Notes under the pieces: model-generated
The model's input: only the letters and a program-made list of their open reading frames with translations
What the model was told of the DNA's origin: nothing
Databases searched by the model: none
Shown here: one piece after another, positions 1-12,831 of the stretch
Layout: every line of letters begins with the position of its first letter
How positions within the stretch are numbered: position 1 is the first letter of the stretch
Assembly: GCA_029204225.1 (NCBI GenBank)
Contig: MU832099.1
Location: forward strand, 1 to 64,000
Direction of reading: 5' to 3'
From: Diphasiastrum complanatum
Lineage: Eukaryota > Streptophyta > Lycopodiopsida > Lycopodiales > Lycopodiaceae
Length of the DNA: 64,000 nucleotides
Made by a program: the position numbers and the translations under genes

Positions 1-1740
1 TGGGTGTATCTGGACTGGTGAAGGTATAGCTTAGCTCCCTCATAGTCCCCTTCAATTTGCAAGCCAAAGTAGCATATGGCTTCTCCCAGATCCACAATCT
101 CAAAATGTTTCGAGATGTCGTCCACATATACAACCACGATAATGATCTGCCCATCTGTAACTGACATACACATTGGAATCAATCAGTGACTTGAATCCTA
201 ATGATTTCAGGGTTTGATCCTTCTTTTTGTACCATTGTCGAACTGACTGTTTCAGACCGTAGATACTTCTATGCATTCTGCATGCATAATCAAGAAGTGA
301 ATTTGAGACATATCCTGGGCTTGATCCATGTAGACCTCCTCGTCTAAGTCACCATGCAAGAAGGCTATCTTCTCATCCACAATGTGGATCTTGAGGTCAT
401 AAGCAGCTGCATATGCAAATAACAGACGTAGGGACGAATGTTTGACTAGAGGATAGGAGATTTCAGAGTAGTCAATATCATATCTCTGAGAAAATCCTTC
501 GCTACCAGTCTTGCCTTGTATTTCGAGACATTCCCATCTGGTCCGTACTTGAGCTTAAAAAACCAATTTGCATTTGACAGTCTTGCGCTTATGTGGTAAT
601 GGCTGCAATGTCCGTACCTGGTCATTCCTCATGAATTCCATCTCTTCGTTCATGGCTTGGATCCATTTGTCCTTATCTAGACATTCAATCGCCTCCTCGA
701 AAGTCTGTGGTTCGTCATTGAATGCACTTCTGATGTAAAGCAGAGCTACCTAGTATGTATCTTGCTGGCACTCTTCGTGGTCTTGTCAAGCTTCTAGGAG
801 ATCCTCTTGTACAACAATGTCTTTTCCTTTGTCTACTCTGCTAGGTTCGGATTCATCTTGGTTTACAGGTACTGTAACAGTAGTATGCCTCTCAAATTTT
901 TCGTCTTCAGATTCGTCACTTGAATGGGAAGCGACTTGAAAATATTTGTTTTCGTGTACATCATCTGCTCTCTTTGTCGTTGGTGGCAGATCATAGTACT
1001 GTCTCTCTAGAATCTCATAGCTGACAGGATCGTCATTAGCCATTGTCCTGCTCTCATCAAATCTGACATCTCTCACTATCTTCACAGTGTTCATGTCTGG
1101 CATGTAGACTCTGTAGTATGACAAATCTTTGTCATAACCTACCAGAAATCCCTGTTCAGCTTTCTCATCAAGCTTCTTTTGAAGCTATTTAGGAATGTGT
1201 GCATAAGCTGCACAGCCAAAGATTTTGATGTGAGATAAGTTGGGCTTTCTACCCCACCATAACTCGTGTGGTGTCGTGTGAGAGACACCAGACTTCCTTG
1301 TCCTGTTCTGGATGTATGTGGCTGTAGCTACGCTTCAGCCCACAATACCCTTGGAGCTAGGCCATCATGCATCTGACAGCTTCCATCAGGGTCCTATTCT
1401 TCCTCTCTGCAACACCGTTGTGCTACGGTGTGTAGGCTATAGTCCTTCTGTGAATGTCACAATCATTGCAAAAGTCAGCAAAGTGATTCGAGATGTATTC
1501 GCCATTTCGATCTGTCCTGATCTGCTTCACTTTGTTGCTTGTGCATCTCTCTGCCCAATTCACATATTTTGTGAATTTATCAAGTGCTTCAGATTTATTT
1601 TAAATAAAGTACACTCTGGCGAATTTTATAATCATCAATGAAGGTTATATAATATTTGAGCCTCCTACTGAGATGACTGAACCTTCGCCAAGTGGACCTT
1701 CGTCCAATAAACCTTTGCCAGTACTATGTTTAGGTTCTGA
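1..1740 (-). pseudogene. Ty1/copia integrase-RT remnant
   Basis: Read on the minus strand, this is a decayed copia pol. Integrase comes first (about 1660 to 1120), with a TPQHNGVAERKNRTL block near 1415-1440 that carries the catalytic Glu, followed by the KIFGC segment and the integrase tail (open 1124-786). The RT N-terminal region follows (about 720 to 1), including a block like AMNEEMEF and a KYKARLVAK motif. Integrase before RT is the copia order. Several stops and frame changes break it, and gag, protease and RNase H are missing. The left side runs off the window, so part of the loss may only be the window edge. Confidence 0.85.
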
Positions 1741-1972
1741 TTTTCTAATTCAAGCCTCTGTCAAATTTTTGATCAATTCTATTACAGTTTGATTCTGATT
1801 CTGAGAATTCATCATTATTAGAAGTGTCGATCGCTTGATCATAGATCTTTTTCCAAAAATCAAAAACTTGATTATTGTCAAGTGAAAGAAATTTTGCAGA
1901 TCTGAACTAAGATAGTTCTTGATTGAAAAATCTAGATCCAATCTCATTGTTTGCTTGTTGTAATTTGTAAAA
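1741..1972 (+). other. leader upstream of a gag-like ORF
   Basis: AT-rich noncoding stretch between the reversed copia remnant and an ATG at 1973. It looks like the 5' leader of a retroelement, but no primer binding site or LTR end is recognisable in it. Confidence 0.3.
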
Positions 1973-3440
1973 ATGGCTGCTCCTGGAGGTGCTCCTCGGG
2001 AAGTCAATCCATTGTTAGAAGATCACTCCCATTAGGGCCCTTTTTGGACTCAAAAAGGGCCTTTTCACTAATTATAATTAGTGTTAATGATGACATGTGT
2101 ACAAGTGAGATGGAATGGTCCATATGACATGGCACATTCAATGGCCTAGATGAAATTACCAAAATCTAACTCACCCACTAACCACACTCTAACTATACTC
2201 CCCTAGCCCTTATAATGACAATGTGACACTCATAAGCAAGGCCTAAATTCAAATTTTGAATTTGTGAAGGTTGAAATTTTTTTCACACTTCATAGGTCTT
2301 TTTTTTATTTTTATTTTGGTGAAAAAATATGTTGTAAATTTTTTTATTTTTTATTTTGAAATGTACAAAAAATGGTACAAGGGGGGCAGAGGTCCCCCCC
2401 TTTGTACCTATGAAAAAAAAGTGAAAATGTAAGGGGGGTGGTACACCCCCCCCCCCGCTCCACCCTGCACTTCCCTGCTGGCGCACACACACCCCGACTA
2501 GCACACTTCGGGCCGCTAGCCCGGCTCGATGCCCAGCGCCCTGGTCGCGAGTAGTGACTGAAGCCGACCATGTGGTTGAATCTGGGCAGCTGGGCATCGA
2601 GCTCGGACTAGCGGCCCAGAGTGTGTTGGCCCGGAGTAGCGCCCTGATCGCGAGTAGTGGCTAAAGCATCGAGCTGGGCCAGTGGCCCGGAGTGTGCTAG
2701 CCCGGGGTGTGTGTGCTAGCAGAGAAGCGACGGCCGTGCAAGACGGGGCGGGGGTTTACCACCAACCCCTTACATTTTCAAATTTTTTTTTCTTAGTACA
2801 AAGGGGAGACCTCTCCCCCCTTGTACCATTTTTTGTACATTTCAAAATGAAAATTAAAAAAATTTGCAGCATATTTTCTTACCAAAATAAAACTAAAAAA
2901 AAGACCTATGAAGTGTGAAAAAAATTTCAACCTTCACAAATTCAAAAACAAATCTATCTTTTTACAAGTAATAAATTCAAGTGCAACCTATGTGACTAGG
3001 TTTTAGCTCGAGTTAAACCCAAGGTGAACTGCCACATAGGACTACTAGCAAGTTAATTAATCCAGATTATCAAACATGTTTAGGCAAGGAAGAGGCCCCT
3101 TTGAGTTCAAAAAGGGCCCTAATGGTTTGGATCTACCCAAGTACAATGAATTGACAGATCCAGTTAGATTTTTCTAGATCTATGCGGAATCTCGTGAAGT
3201 CTGACGAAGTTTTTCCCCAAGATAAACTTAGGCTATTTCCAATGGCCTTGTTTTTGTCAGGTCTACCTAAAAGGATCAGGCGTGAGTTGAAACGCCATAA
3301 TGAGTACGCAATTTATCAAAATGCTATGGACAATGCAGTACGAGAGGAGGATGAAGATTCAAATGACGAGCCAAATATTGGTATGTTGTCTTATACAGTA
3401 GGGCAGACCACTATGACATCCTTTGGCGAAGGATGAACCT
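1973..3440 (+). pseudogene. gag-like ORF split by a foldback element
   Basis: An ATG at 1973 opens a short frame (MAAPGGAPREVNPLLEDHS) that stops at the foldback element at 2030. To the right of that element (from about 3124) the reading resumes as DLPKYNELTDPVRF, then after a stop and frame change as an 85-residue segment (3182-3436) with the block FPQDKLRLFPMALF. That block resembles the start of the retrotransposon gag domain. The acidic tail EEDEDSNDEPN follows. I infer one former gag gene interrupted by the element and later frame damage. The lineage is not assignable. Confidence 0.5.
2030..3124. mobile_element. foldback element, CATTAGGG ends
   Basis: About 1095 bp. The ends are inverted copies (CATTAGGGCCCTTTTTG at the left, its complement at 3108-3124; boundaries plus or minus 1 base). 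A second, longer pair of arms at about 2258-2460 and 2745-2946 is also inverted, so that nearly the same polypeptide (…VPFFVHFK…KTYEV) can be read outward from each arm. The loop (about 2480-2740) is GC-rich with repeated ggcccggagtgtgctagcc-type units, and both arms contain C/G runs. No transposase is present. It sits inside a gag-like ORF. The terminal CATTAG is shared with the elements at 5954, 15989 and 18738. No clear target duplication is seen. Confidence 0.8.
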
Positions 3441-3830
3441 GCGAAGCCTTTGCTCACTGCAATGGGTATTTATGAGCGGGCCTTCTCGGGACGAATTAAC
3501 ATGGAATTTATCACTCTTACCTTCAGTACTTGGAAGGAGGAGAAATCCAAATTTTATATTCCCTTTCAAGGAGCCACACACAAGGAGCACGTAACTGAAG
3601 TCGCCCTTGTTGCCATAGGGATTTCATCCGGCACCCAAGACTCACCGAACCACAAACAGGCCAAACAAATTATTAAGCCATACATTGATACCACAATCGA
3701 CTTATACTGGACAAATGACAGCTATATGTTAGGGGCCATTAGGGATCCTATCATCCGTGTAGTTGCTCAGCTCAATAACTTCAGATGGTTTGGAAATGCT
3801 AAGAAAGATGCATCTCTTCCCGATAGATAG
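3423..3830 (+). CDS. unrecognised ORF, 135 residues
   Basis: Open frame overlapping the end of the gag-like segment, with contents such as YIPFQGATHKEHVTEVALVA and DLYWTNDSYMLGAIRDPIIRV. I do not recognise a domain. Its place between a gag-like ORF and a downstream LTR suggests retroelement debris, possibly a captured or frameshifted internal region. The start is not supported by any signal. Confidence 0.3.
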   Translation: MAKDEPAKPLLTAMGIYERAFSGRINMEFITLTFSTWKEEKSKFYIPFQGATHKEHVTEVALVAIGISSGTQDSPNHKQAKQIIKPYIDTTIDLYWTNDSYMLGAIRDPIIRVVAQLNNFRWFGNAKKDASLPDR

Positions 3831-4115
3831 CATAGGGAATAGTGAATCTCATGCCAAAATAGCTAAGTGCCTCTAGAACCATATAATTGGTTCAAATTGT
3901 GTTTGGAGAGCTCAAACGAGCTATCAAGAGCAATACCAAGCAGCAGTTTGCTGCTGGTTAGTTATTGTCACTCCTAGTATCACACCTTGATAGTAAAATC
4001 CATGGCTTCAGTATGGATTCCGTCTTTCAATATATGAAGCAGTACCACTGAATCCTCACACTTGCGCATTGCTTAGTATGAAGATCAGGCATTCACGATC
4101 CAAATTAAGGGGGGG
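3831..4115 (+). other. 3' internal region and polypurine tract
   Basis: Short region between the unrecognised ORF and the LTR. It ends in a purine run (attaaggggggg, 4104-4115) directly followed by TGTTGG, the usual polypurine tract/LTR junction that primes plus-strand synthesis in LTR retrotransposons. A weak reading SESHAKIAKCL lies near 3845 but no domain can be called. Confidence 0.6.
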
Positions 4116-5083
4116 TGTTGGATTTATCTCCTCTACTCCGCTAAATCCTATGTAATCTGCCTCCATTCATGCTACTACCGCATTTTTACTCATGTTGGTC
4201 GCACAGTCTGCATATTTGAAAAATTGTCACTACAGTCTGATTTTTACTCGAGAATTCCCACAGGCAAAAAACGTGACACTCTCGCTTTTTCACTCTTCGG
4301 GCCACCCTGAGCCAACCAAGTGTTTGCGACACTTCCAGAAAAGTGACAGTCTGCATAGACTACAGACAGACACAACCACTTTTGTACTTCTTCATCTGCA
4401 CACTTTGTAAAAATTTATGTATATATAGAATACCATCAGCGTATTTACAGAATAGCATAGATAACAGAAGATAGAACGAAACATCAGTTGTAATTAGAGA
4501 CAGACATTGTAGATGTTTTTTGCGCATTGATTCTTTCTTTCAGATGTATTGTCAGTAAGTAGGTTCATTCACTTTTACAGATTGTGATTAGCTTGGTGAA
4601 CACATGTTACGTCCCGCTATTGTTTTGTGCTCACTTGCATTATTGACCTGTATATTCGTTATACTTAATCTGATACAGCTTTGTTTGTCCAGCGTTCAGA
4701 TTTGTGTCAATACTGCAATGCTTTTCTATATTCTGCCTGGTCTTTCCAATTGCTAGTCTGGTTGTCTGCTGTCCGCGACTTATAATTAGTCTAGTTGTTC
4801 ACGACTAATTCGCGGACTGATTATTAGTCTAGCTCTTTGCAACTAATTCGCGACTAATAATTTGTCTAGCTATTCGCGACAAATTATTTGTTTGATGTTT
4901 TGATGTTTAATATTTGGCTACGTGGATCAGAGCGATACGTGATTTCTATCACTAATGTTTTGTTCTAAATTGATAGGCATAGTCATGCTTGAGAAAAGAG
5001 GGAGATAGCTTATTCCGCACGAACATTTTTCATTCGAGTTTGTTCTTTCGAGTTATCTTTCAATTCACCCCCTCTTTCCAACA
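4116..5083 (+). repeat. 3' LTR, 968 bp
   Basis: Begins TGTTGG straight after a polypurine tract and ends CCAACA, giving the TG...CA termini and short inverted ends of an LTR. A TATA-like stretch (tgtatatataga) lies near 4421. A second, 5'-truncated copy of the same LTR is at about 24420-25065. The LTR holds an internal tandem repeat (4785-4890). No matching 5' LTR is found in the window. Confidence 0.75.
4785..4890. repeat. imperfect tandem repeat inside LTR
   Basis: Three to four imperfect copies, about 33 bp each, of a unit like ttagtctagctattcgcgac. The same repeat type, more diverged, is in the related LTR piece near 24785-24905, so it predates that duplication. Such LTR repeats are often enhancer-like, but no function is shown here. 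Confidence 0.6.
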
Positions 5084-5471
5084 TATAAGAAAAAAATTAA
5101 TTTTTAAAAAAAGGCCCCTTTGACCTCCTTTAGCCATTTCTTCTCAAACAAAGGACTACGAACTCCAAACAAATGATACTCAGACTAAACCTGCAAGTAC
5201 AGTACCAAAAAACAGAGTGATTGCTATGGGAAAAAATACTTAGTGGATGCCAGAAATCATTTTTTTCTTTTAGGGAGTGCCTAGTCCGAGAGCGTGCGTT
5301 TGAAACCATTTCTCCATTAAAAAATGATCTTGGCTTGCAATTTGCCAACTAAGTGGCATGTGGCTGCAGGTAAGACAAAAATTGCAGGTCATTATTTTGG
5401 ACTTCTGACATTGCCATTGGACTCAGAGCACTCTTTCTAGCCTACAGGTTCATTTTTAAGCACTTCGGAGA
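5084..5471. other. no recognised feature
   Basis: Noncoding stretch between the LTR and the next gag remnant. A weak plus-strand reading near 5395-5440 could be copia gag leader, but nothing is supportable. Confidence 0.4.
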
Positions 5472-6985
5472 TGGCTAGCAATGAGAGTGTGGAATCCTTC
5501 TTCACCAAGATCAAGGAGCTGAGAGATTAATTGAGAGCCCATCAAAGATGTCGAGCTTGTCTATATAGCAATGAGTGGTAGTATATGAAGGAATGCAAAG
5601 TTCGTGAGTGTCATCGCATCAAGGGGAGAGATTGCCCACCTTTGAAGACCTCATGGGATCCTTTTACAAGAAGAATAGAGGTGCAAGGTGGTAAAATCGA
5701 GGCATGCCGCTCAATAGGATCAAGCATTGGTCACCAAATGGGGGGGATGGAAGTGCATCTCTACGAATAGGCATAGTCATCATCAAAGCCCTAAGACAAA
5801 GAAGGGCAAGTGCTACTATGCCACAAGCAATGCCATCGAGGTGAAGACTTTTATAAAAATAAGGTGGATACCAACATAGTTGAAGATAATTCGGAGGAGG
5901 ATCAGAGCAATGTGATCAACATTGGCATTACAAATTGATGATGGTACAAGGTGCATTAGAGGAGTTCTAAATCCAAAAAAGACCGTTTGTAAAGATTTTT
6001 TTCTATTTTTTCTCAATTTTTCTTACACATGGACCAAACAAAACACTCAAATTTGAAATCTACGTAACATAACTTTTTGAGTTCACATTTGAATTCCACA
6101 CTAAAAATGGCATAAACTTTTTAGTGGTAAGTCCGAATTTAGTGGAGTTTAGTGCATTGGAAAGCGCTCAACAAGGACTTTCCAGTGATATGTTAGATGA
6201 CATACTTTTGAGTATGATTAAAAAGTTATGGCAAGTCAAAAGTATTAGTGTTATAATATTTTAATAATATAAACTACATCTTGCACGAATTCTTAAAGGG
6301 TCTTTTTGAGCTCAAAACTCCTCTAATGATTCATTGAACTCGGTTGCTTCTAGACACATAAAGAAAAGAGTGATTGGCTTGAGAACTTCTCACCTATCCA
6401 TGATTGGGGAGAAGGTCAAGCAACCAATGGGCAAGAATGCCAAATTCAAGAAGTCGACAATGTGTTAGTGCAATTTCTTGATGGTAAGATAAAGAACATC
6501 TCCAATGTGCTTTACTGCCAAAACTTATGAAGAGCTTATTTTATATTGGGTCACAACAAATCAAGGTTTGAAAGTTGAGTTTTGTTAAGGATGGTTGCTT
6601 GATGAAAGACATGGATTATGACTACAAGGTGGTGGCAACATGATATTGCGAGCACAATGTTGTCTCTACAAGTTGGATGCGGCCAATCTTGGTGAGTACG
6701 GTTTAGCTTCATCGATTGCATCTCAATCAAAATTGTGGGCCTCATATGATGGGCCATTTGAAATATGGTAGCCTAAGTTTGATGGATAAATTGAAGATGG
6801 TAAGCGGATTACTAGCATTGTAGGATGAGCAACACTCAGTTTCTGAAGGTTGCATGATGGGAAAACACCAATAGGGAGAAATTCAAGAAGGGTAGCCTCA
6901 ACTTATTGACAATTTCCCATGTACTTCTTTTAATAAGCAATTTTTCTCTTGTGCTCTACAAAATTGCATTTGCCAAGTCACCAAC
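5472..6985 (+). pseudogene. Ty1/copia gag-protease remnant split by an element
   Basis: Starts near MASNESVESFFTKIKELRD (5472), a typical copia gag (UBN2-type) segment, followed by a PTFEDLMGSF-like block in another frame. A Cys-rich knuckle-like remnant and an acidic stretch (NIVEDNSEEDQ) run to 5953. After the inserted element (5954-6328) come a degenerate protease region and a GAG-pre-integrase-like block (LYKLDAANLGEYG, near 6668; GHLKYGSLSLMDKLKM, near 6752). Multiple frame changes and stops make it dead. Integrase and RT are absent. Confidence 0.75.
5954..6328. mobile_element. short TIR element (MITE-like), CATTAGAGG ends
   Basis: 375 bp, with terminal inverted repeats CATTAGAGGAGTTCT... 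and ...CTCCTCTAATG, and a further inverted AAAAAGACC/GGTCTTTTT extension. The interior shares the ggaaagcgctcaacaagg-type motif with the larger element at 18738, so both belong to one non-autonomous family. It lies in a copia pseudogene. No flanking direct repeat is visible (gtacaaggtg left, attcattgaa right). Confidence 0.8.

Positions 6986-7970
<985 letters not shown>

Positions 7971-8011
<41 letters not shown>
7971..8011. repeat. (CA)n microsatellite
   Basis: About 40 bp of CA repeats preceded by a short CT run and followed by two copies of catgtcaca. Confidence 0.95.
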
Positions 8012-8013
<2 letters not shown>

Positions 8014-9202
8014 CACACATGTCACAGACTCCATGACCAAATGTATCAACGTGTCTACAAAGACATGTGTCTATAGAGATATATGTCAGAGAGAAAATAT
8101 GTTGTACAAGACAAGTAGGAGTAGCTTGACTAATTAGAAGTAAGTGTCTACCACAACCATGATGTCAACATGTCTAGACCATATAGTGCAACCCAAACCA
8201 ATGTTAGAAGACATTGACATTCTTTTTTGTAAAGTCATTGTAAACACAGACCATGACATCACATCAATCAAAATAACAATTGGGTGGTTGAAAAATATCC
8301 CTAAAAAATAGTATAAGTAGCATAAAGAATGCTACTCAACAACCACATAGTCAAAAGAAAAATCATCGGGCCTAGCATTTTGTCAATGACACTTGTATGC
8401 TAGGATTTTTTCCAACACCTTTTGCAAAGTCATTGTCACTAATGCAAAGTCGTTGTTCCTCTACAATCGAATGCAAAACAAGAACGAACTTGATCAATAA
8501 TTGTGTGACTTGTGTTTGTTATCCCACCAACCCTCCCATGGAATAGGATAATCACACTAGGTGATGCAACAATTATACCTAGTACTCCACACCTAAAGAA
8601 ACATAGGATGCTCATATTAAAAAATTGCATAATGACAAGCTTCAAATATAGGTCTTCCTATGCCGGGAGCGGTGTGTATTCACACTATCTAAGATTGTCA
8701 CACTATCTCAAGAGCAATGCTTTCAATACATTCATAGATTTTTCAATAACATTATAGAATAAACATAAAGAATCAACATAGCATAACAAGTTTTGAACTA
8801 GTCTATGACACTTGCCAAAGTCTATATCAATCTAGAAGTAATAAAACTACATGAGAAGAAGTCATTAACTCTTATGATCATAAAGTAGGTAGGCCCTATG
8901 GCTAAAATATCAAGTACTTGAAACTTATCTAGGCAATCAATTTGTATAGTACACATTAATATAAATATTTTTCTAGTCAAGAAAAGGTAGTATTAGGTAA
9001 AGTATAATCGAAGGTATGATAATAATATTGATAGTAACATTAAAATAATGAAAAACCAATATTGTTGGCAAAATATTACAAGGCAAAGCTAGCCACAAAT
9101 GTGGTTGGATTTTTAAGGGGAATCCTCTCCAACTCATGAGTGGTGTGTGTGTTTGAACCTAACAAAGTTAAACAAAACTGAACATTAACCCTACAATACA
9201 AA
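8012..9202. other. no recognised feature
   Basis: AT-rich noncoding sequence. Only short open frames without recognisable motifs. Confidence 0.4.
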
Positions 9203-9419
9203 AAGTAAAAATCTTAAAGTCAATAGAATTCATATAGAGTCATCACAACAAAAAAATACCAACTTGACAAAACCTAACTACTAGAAGAACTTCTAAATGA
9301 TGAAAATATAAAGTAAAAATCTTAAAGTCAATAGAATTCACATAGAGTCATCACAACAAAAAAAATACCATCTCGACAAAATCTAACTACTAGAAAAAAC
9401 TTTTAAATGATGAAAATAT
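9203..9419. repeat. tandem duplication, two units of about 108 bp
   Basis: The segment starting aaagtaaaaatcttaaagtc at about 9203 is repeated immediately at about 9311, with a handful of substitutions and single-base length changes in A runs. Both copies contain gagtcatcacaacaaaa and end aatgatgaaaata. Confidence 0.9.
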
Positions 9420-9429
9420 GCTCTCACAA

Positions 9430-9860
9430 CTACACATATGGGCGTTTTGTCACGCGACGCTGCCACTCGATACTTAGCCATCTTGACATTTTTCTTTTGC
9501 GTGGCACATCCATGCCAAAAATTTTCCGGGGACATTGCCGGTGAATATAGGCTGGAGGTGGGGTCCAGCAACAAATTTTTAATTTTGCGTGGCAGTGCCA
9601 CGCAAATTTTTTTAAACTCAAAATTTTAAAAATGAGCGCCAAAATTGTTGGCATGGCAGAGCCACGTGTGGAAGTGCCACGCATGACTATTATTTAACCA
9701 CTTATCTGTTGACATGTATCTCTGGAGATTTGTCACGCGTGGCAAATCTCCAAAGAAAATTATAGAGAGTTGGCCTTTTTATTAGCACATGTGGCAATAA
9801 CAAAATACCACACTTTGGAGATTTGCCGTGGAGATGCCATGCGTGGCAAAATAAGTTTGT
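9430..9860. repeat. cluster of GCCACGCGTGGC-like palindromes
   Basis: At least eight partial or complete forms of a gccacgc/gcgtggc motif occur here on both strands, for example tgtcacgcgtggcaaatctcc near 9730 and ggcagtgccacgcaa near 9590. There is also an inverted pair tttggagattt/aaatctccaaa (about 9735-9755 and 9812-9825). It looks like a small non-autonomous element or a satellite remnant. Similar motifs appear at about 38390-38435. No termini are identifiable. Confidence 0.5.
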
Positions 9861-10624
9861 TGTAAATATTATTATCATTTTAACTATTGTCAATTATATG
9901 TTGATAAACAACAACTTTATGATTAGTTTAAAAGTAAATGAGATTTTTTTTGAGGTTTTGAATAAGTGCGAACTAACAATGAAATGTGAACAAAAATCAA
10001 ATGACCATTATGTCAAATTTTTATGCTCTGACAAATTGAAATTATTATCGCTTGAATATAACCTGCTATCTTATGCATTTATGGACATTATGATGTGTTT
10101 ATATGTTGAGAAAGTTCCATAATTAAAATTTTGCCTTAACCTCAATATGATATTAATAGGTAAAAATATAAGTGTGAGCTAAACTTGCACTTGAAAGGAT
10201 GCTAAGTACCTTGCAATTGAGAGCCATATGGTAGCTTGTTAAGCTAATTTGTTGATTAAAAAGTTGCAATGTTATACACGTTTGTGTATTTGCAAAGATG
10301 AATGAATAATCGAATATTGTGGCAAAGTGTATTATTATCTAAATCTTTCATATAATTTTCACAAATGTTACCAACAAAGATGTGTTTTAATTATAATATA
10401 CAAATAATCAACGTTGTACATTTTCTGATGTTCTCTTAAGTAGTTCTCACATCTATTAATATTGAAGGGTTTTTCCAATTCTAAGTGATTGCGAGATGCG
10501 TTTGAAATGAAACTTAAGAAATGCAATATTGTAAAAAGATGTAATAATTTTAATTTGAAAACCATATATATTGGCCACAGATATATCATTTTGTGACAAA
10601 ATTATTTGTGACATGTACATACTT
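9861..10624 (+). repeat. possible 5' LTR region
   Basis: AT-rich stretch directly upstream of a primer binding site and a copia gag. It should contain the 5' LTR of that element (ending near ...gacatgtaca at about 10619). No second copy exists in the window to fix its limits, and the 15145 LTR is unrelated. Confidence 0.35.
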
Positions 10625-10636
10625 TGGTATCAGAGC
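10625..10636 (+). other. primer binding site (initiator tRNA-Met type)
   Basis: TGGTATCAGAGC, the sequence used by most plant copia elements to bind the 3' end of initiator tRNA-Met, 53 bases before the gag ATG. Confidence 0.85.
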
Positions 10637-10689
10637 ATAGTTCAAATAAACCAAGAGACTAAGTTTGTTCCATTTATATTACTATTATC

Positions 10690-11400
10690 ATGTCTCATCT
10701 TGGTAGCTCTTCGTCATCATCCAACGAGGCTAGAATCATTGACAAGTTCAATGGTTCTAACTTCTACATCTGGATGTTAAAACTCCAGATGATGTTGATA
10801 GATAGAGATCTTTGGGATGTAGTGGAAGGTGTTGACCTGAAACCAAAAGATGATGATCAAGCAAAGGAATGGAAGATCAAAGATCATAAGGCCTTAGCAT
10901 GTATCACACTCAATCTGACCGACTCCCAAATATCTCACGTTACCACATGCAAAATCTCTAAGGATGCATCAGATTTGTTATCAAATCTCTATGAGACTCA
11001 TGATGCAACCACTAGATTACATTTTAGAAGGAAGTTCTTTACTCTTAGCATGTCTGATTCTACTGCCATCACTTCTCACACAACAGCTTCAAGTCTTTGT
11101 TGGATCAGTTATCAGCTGTAGGATGTTCTATTCAAGATGATGATGCCATCATGACCTTGCTTTCTTCTCTTCCAAAGTTGTATGAATACAAAAGACAAAG
11201 TTGTATGCCCGATGACATTGTCTCTAGTTAATTATCTAACCACACTGGTTAATATGTTCATAAATTTCAAACTACACAGGTTTGCCAATGGTAAGTCATC
11301 ACATGCATAGGAATTGGTGACATGCATCACAATTAGACACTAAACATAGTTACCACATGTTGTTATTGTGGTCTAGTTATCCATTCACATTGAATAAGTA
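10690..11400 (+). pseudogene. Ty1/copia gag, frameshifted
   Basis: The ATG at 10690 follows the primer binding site. The protein begins MSHLGSSSSSSNEARIIDKF and continues with the copia gag pattern (FNGSNFYIWMLKLQMMLIDR, then DVVEG). The frame is broken near 11090, and gag continues in another frame (LLDQLSAVGCSIQDDDAIM) to a degenerate zinc knuckle CCYCGLVIHSH at about 11358-11390. Sequence of a different element begins at about 11400-11450. The pol that should follow is missing. The RT at 14186 may or may not be from the same element. Confidence 0.8.
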
Positions 11401-12831
11401 TCATATAACATTGAGTTGATTTGGCATTTCATAGATTTGAGAATTTGGTGCTAAACTTTGGAAGCAATCAGTATGGCCAGGAGACCAAGATCTAAAATTG
11501 AATCAGTGAGTCTTCACAATGAGAAGGATGATGCCGGATTTCGGAAACCAACAAGATATATCAAAAACTCATGGGTTCTACTGCATCCATTCTCAAAAGG
11601 CATGTTTAGACCAAAAAAGAAAGAAAAGATGACATTCAAATCATATTGGAAAGCAAAGATCCTTGAATTTAGGACTTCTCCAGGAGGGCAATCAATCTCA
11701 GAAGTCTTGGTTCAACATGTCTAGATGCATTCGGAACTGTATCTATAAGATCTCAATATTCATGATCGTCAAAAATGTAACTGTAAGTTTAAATTTTTTT
11801 GGGATGTATATTATAACATTTATGCTTTTGAAACTTGTTGAAATCATATCAGTTATCATATATGTATTGCATTCTTGCAGGTTTATATCCATCCAGCATA
11901 AGCGAATGGTAGCCAACACAATCCCTAGCAGGTATATTGGATGTGATTCATTCGGATATTGGAAAATTACAATATAGAGGTAGAACTTCTTAGGAGCTTG
12001 CAAATAGTGGTATATTTTTTTATGAGTCCAAGTACATTCTAGATATGCATGGAGGTTTCAGAAAGCTTGAAGATATACCACTGCCACATTTTGGAAATGA
12101 TGAATGGCTTGCATCTGATAGTATGGTGTTAGAATCTTTTAGATGCAAATTACTATTAGATTTGAAAAACTCAATGAAAGCTAGCACTGGATCAAAAGTC
12201 AATAGATTAAGTTGGTTCCTATCCTTATATGTATTTGTAGATTTTTTTCAAATGCAAATGTTTGTAGAACACCAACCTTATTTGTTTGTAAGGATGTGCT
12301 AGATGACACTCTTTCAGATCTGATGGATGTGGGTTGGAAATGCAAGGTAGTTAGAGATATTGAATGTAGAATTAAAAAATCATCTATGATATTTTGTTAT
12401 TGCATTGCAAGACAAATGCTTAGTCTTACATTCAATTACCAGAGATGGAAACGAATAAGTGGGACATGGATGCCACTCGATCAAGACCTTCAAATGGATG
12501 ATCACACAGATAAAAAAGAAGTCCACATTTTCAACAATGAAGATATGCTAACTACAATTATAGCGGAGGATCATTGGAGCTTGAGTTATATCAGACAAGA
12601 GCTGGTCTTAATGCACAATGAAATTCTACCAGAACACTTCAGATTCATTATCAATGCAAAGCTCGTAAGATTTTAATCTGATTTGTAAATCAGTCAATGA
12701 TCATATATGTAACTTTATTAGAGAATAGGGAAATTAACAAGCTGCTTATCTTTCATGCAGATATGCCTAAAAGACAGGAAAACACAATGCCCTGCAAGGA
12801 TCTTCCAGTAGATATTAACATTGTAGAAGAA
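11401..12831 (+). pseudogene. spliced transposon gene of unknown function (block 1, forward)
   Basis: Plus-strand coding pieces separated by plausible GT-AG introns. Recognisable stretches are DMHGGFRKLEDIPLPHFGND (from 12042), a longer exon from about 12294 (DVLDDTLSDLMDVGWKCKVV ... WKRISGTWMPLDQDLQ ... SYIRQELVLMHNEILPEHF) and a final exon after an intron at about 12666-12762 (donor gtaagattt, acceptor tttcatgcag). The ending ILPEHFRFIINAK has the look of a domain repeated in a transposon family, but I cannot name it. It converges with the protease gene on the other strand at about 13 kb. The N-terminal part is frame-damaged. Confidence 0.45.
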
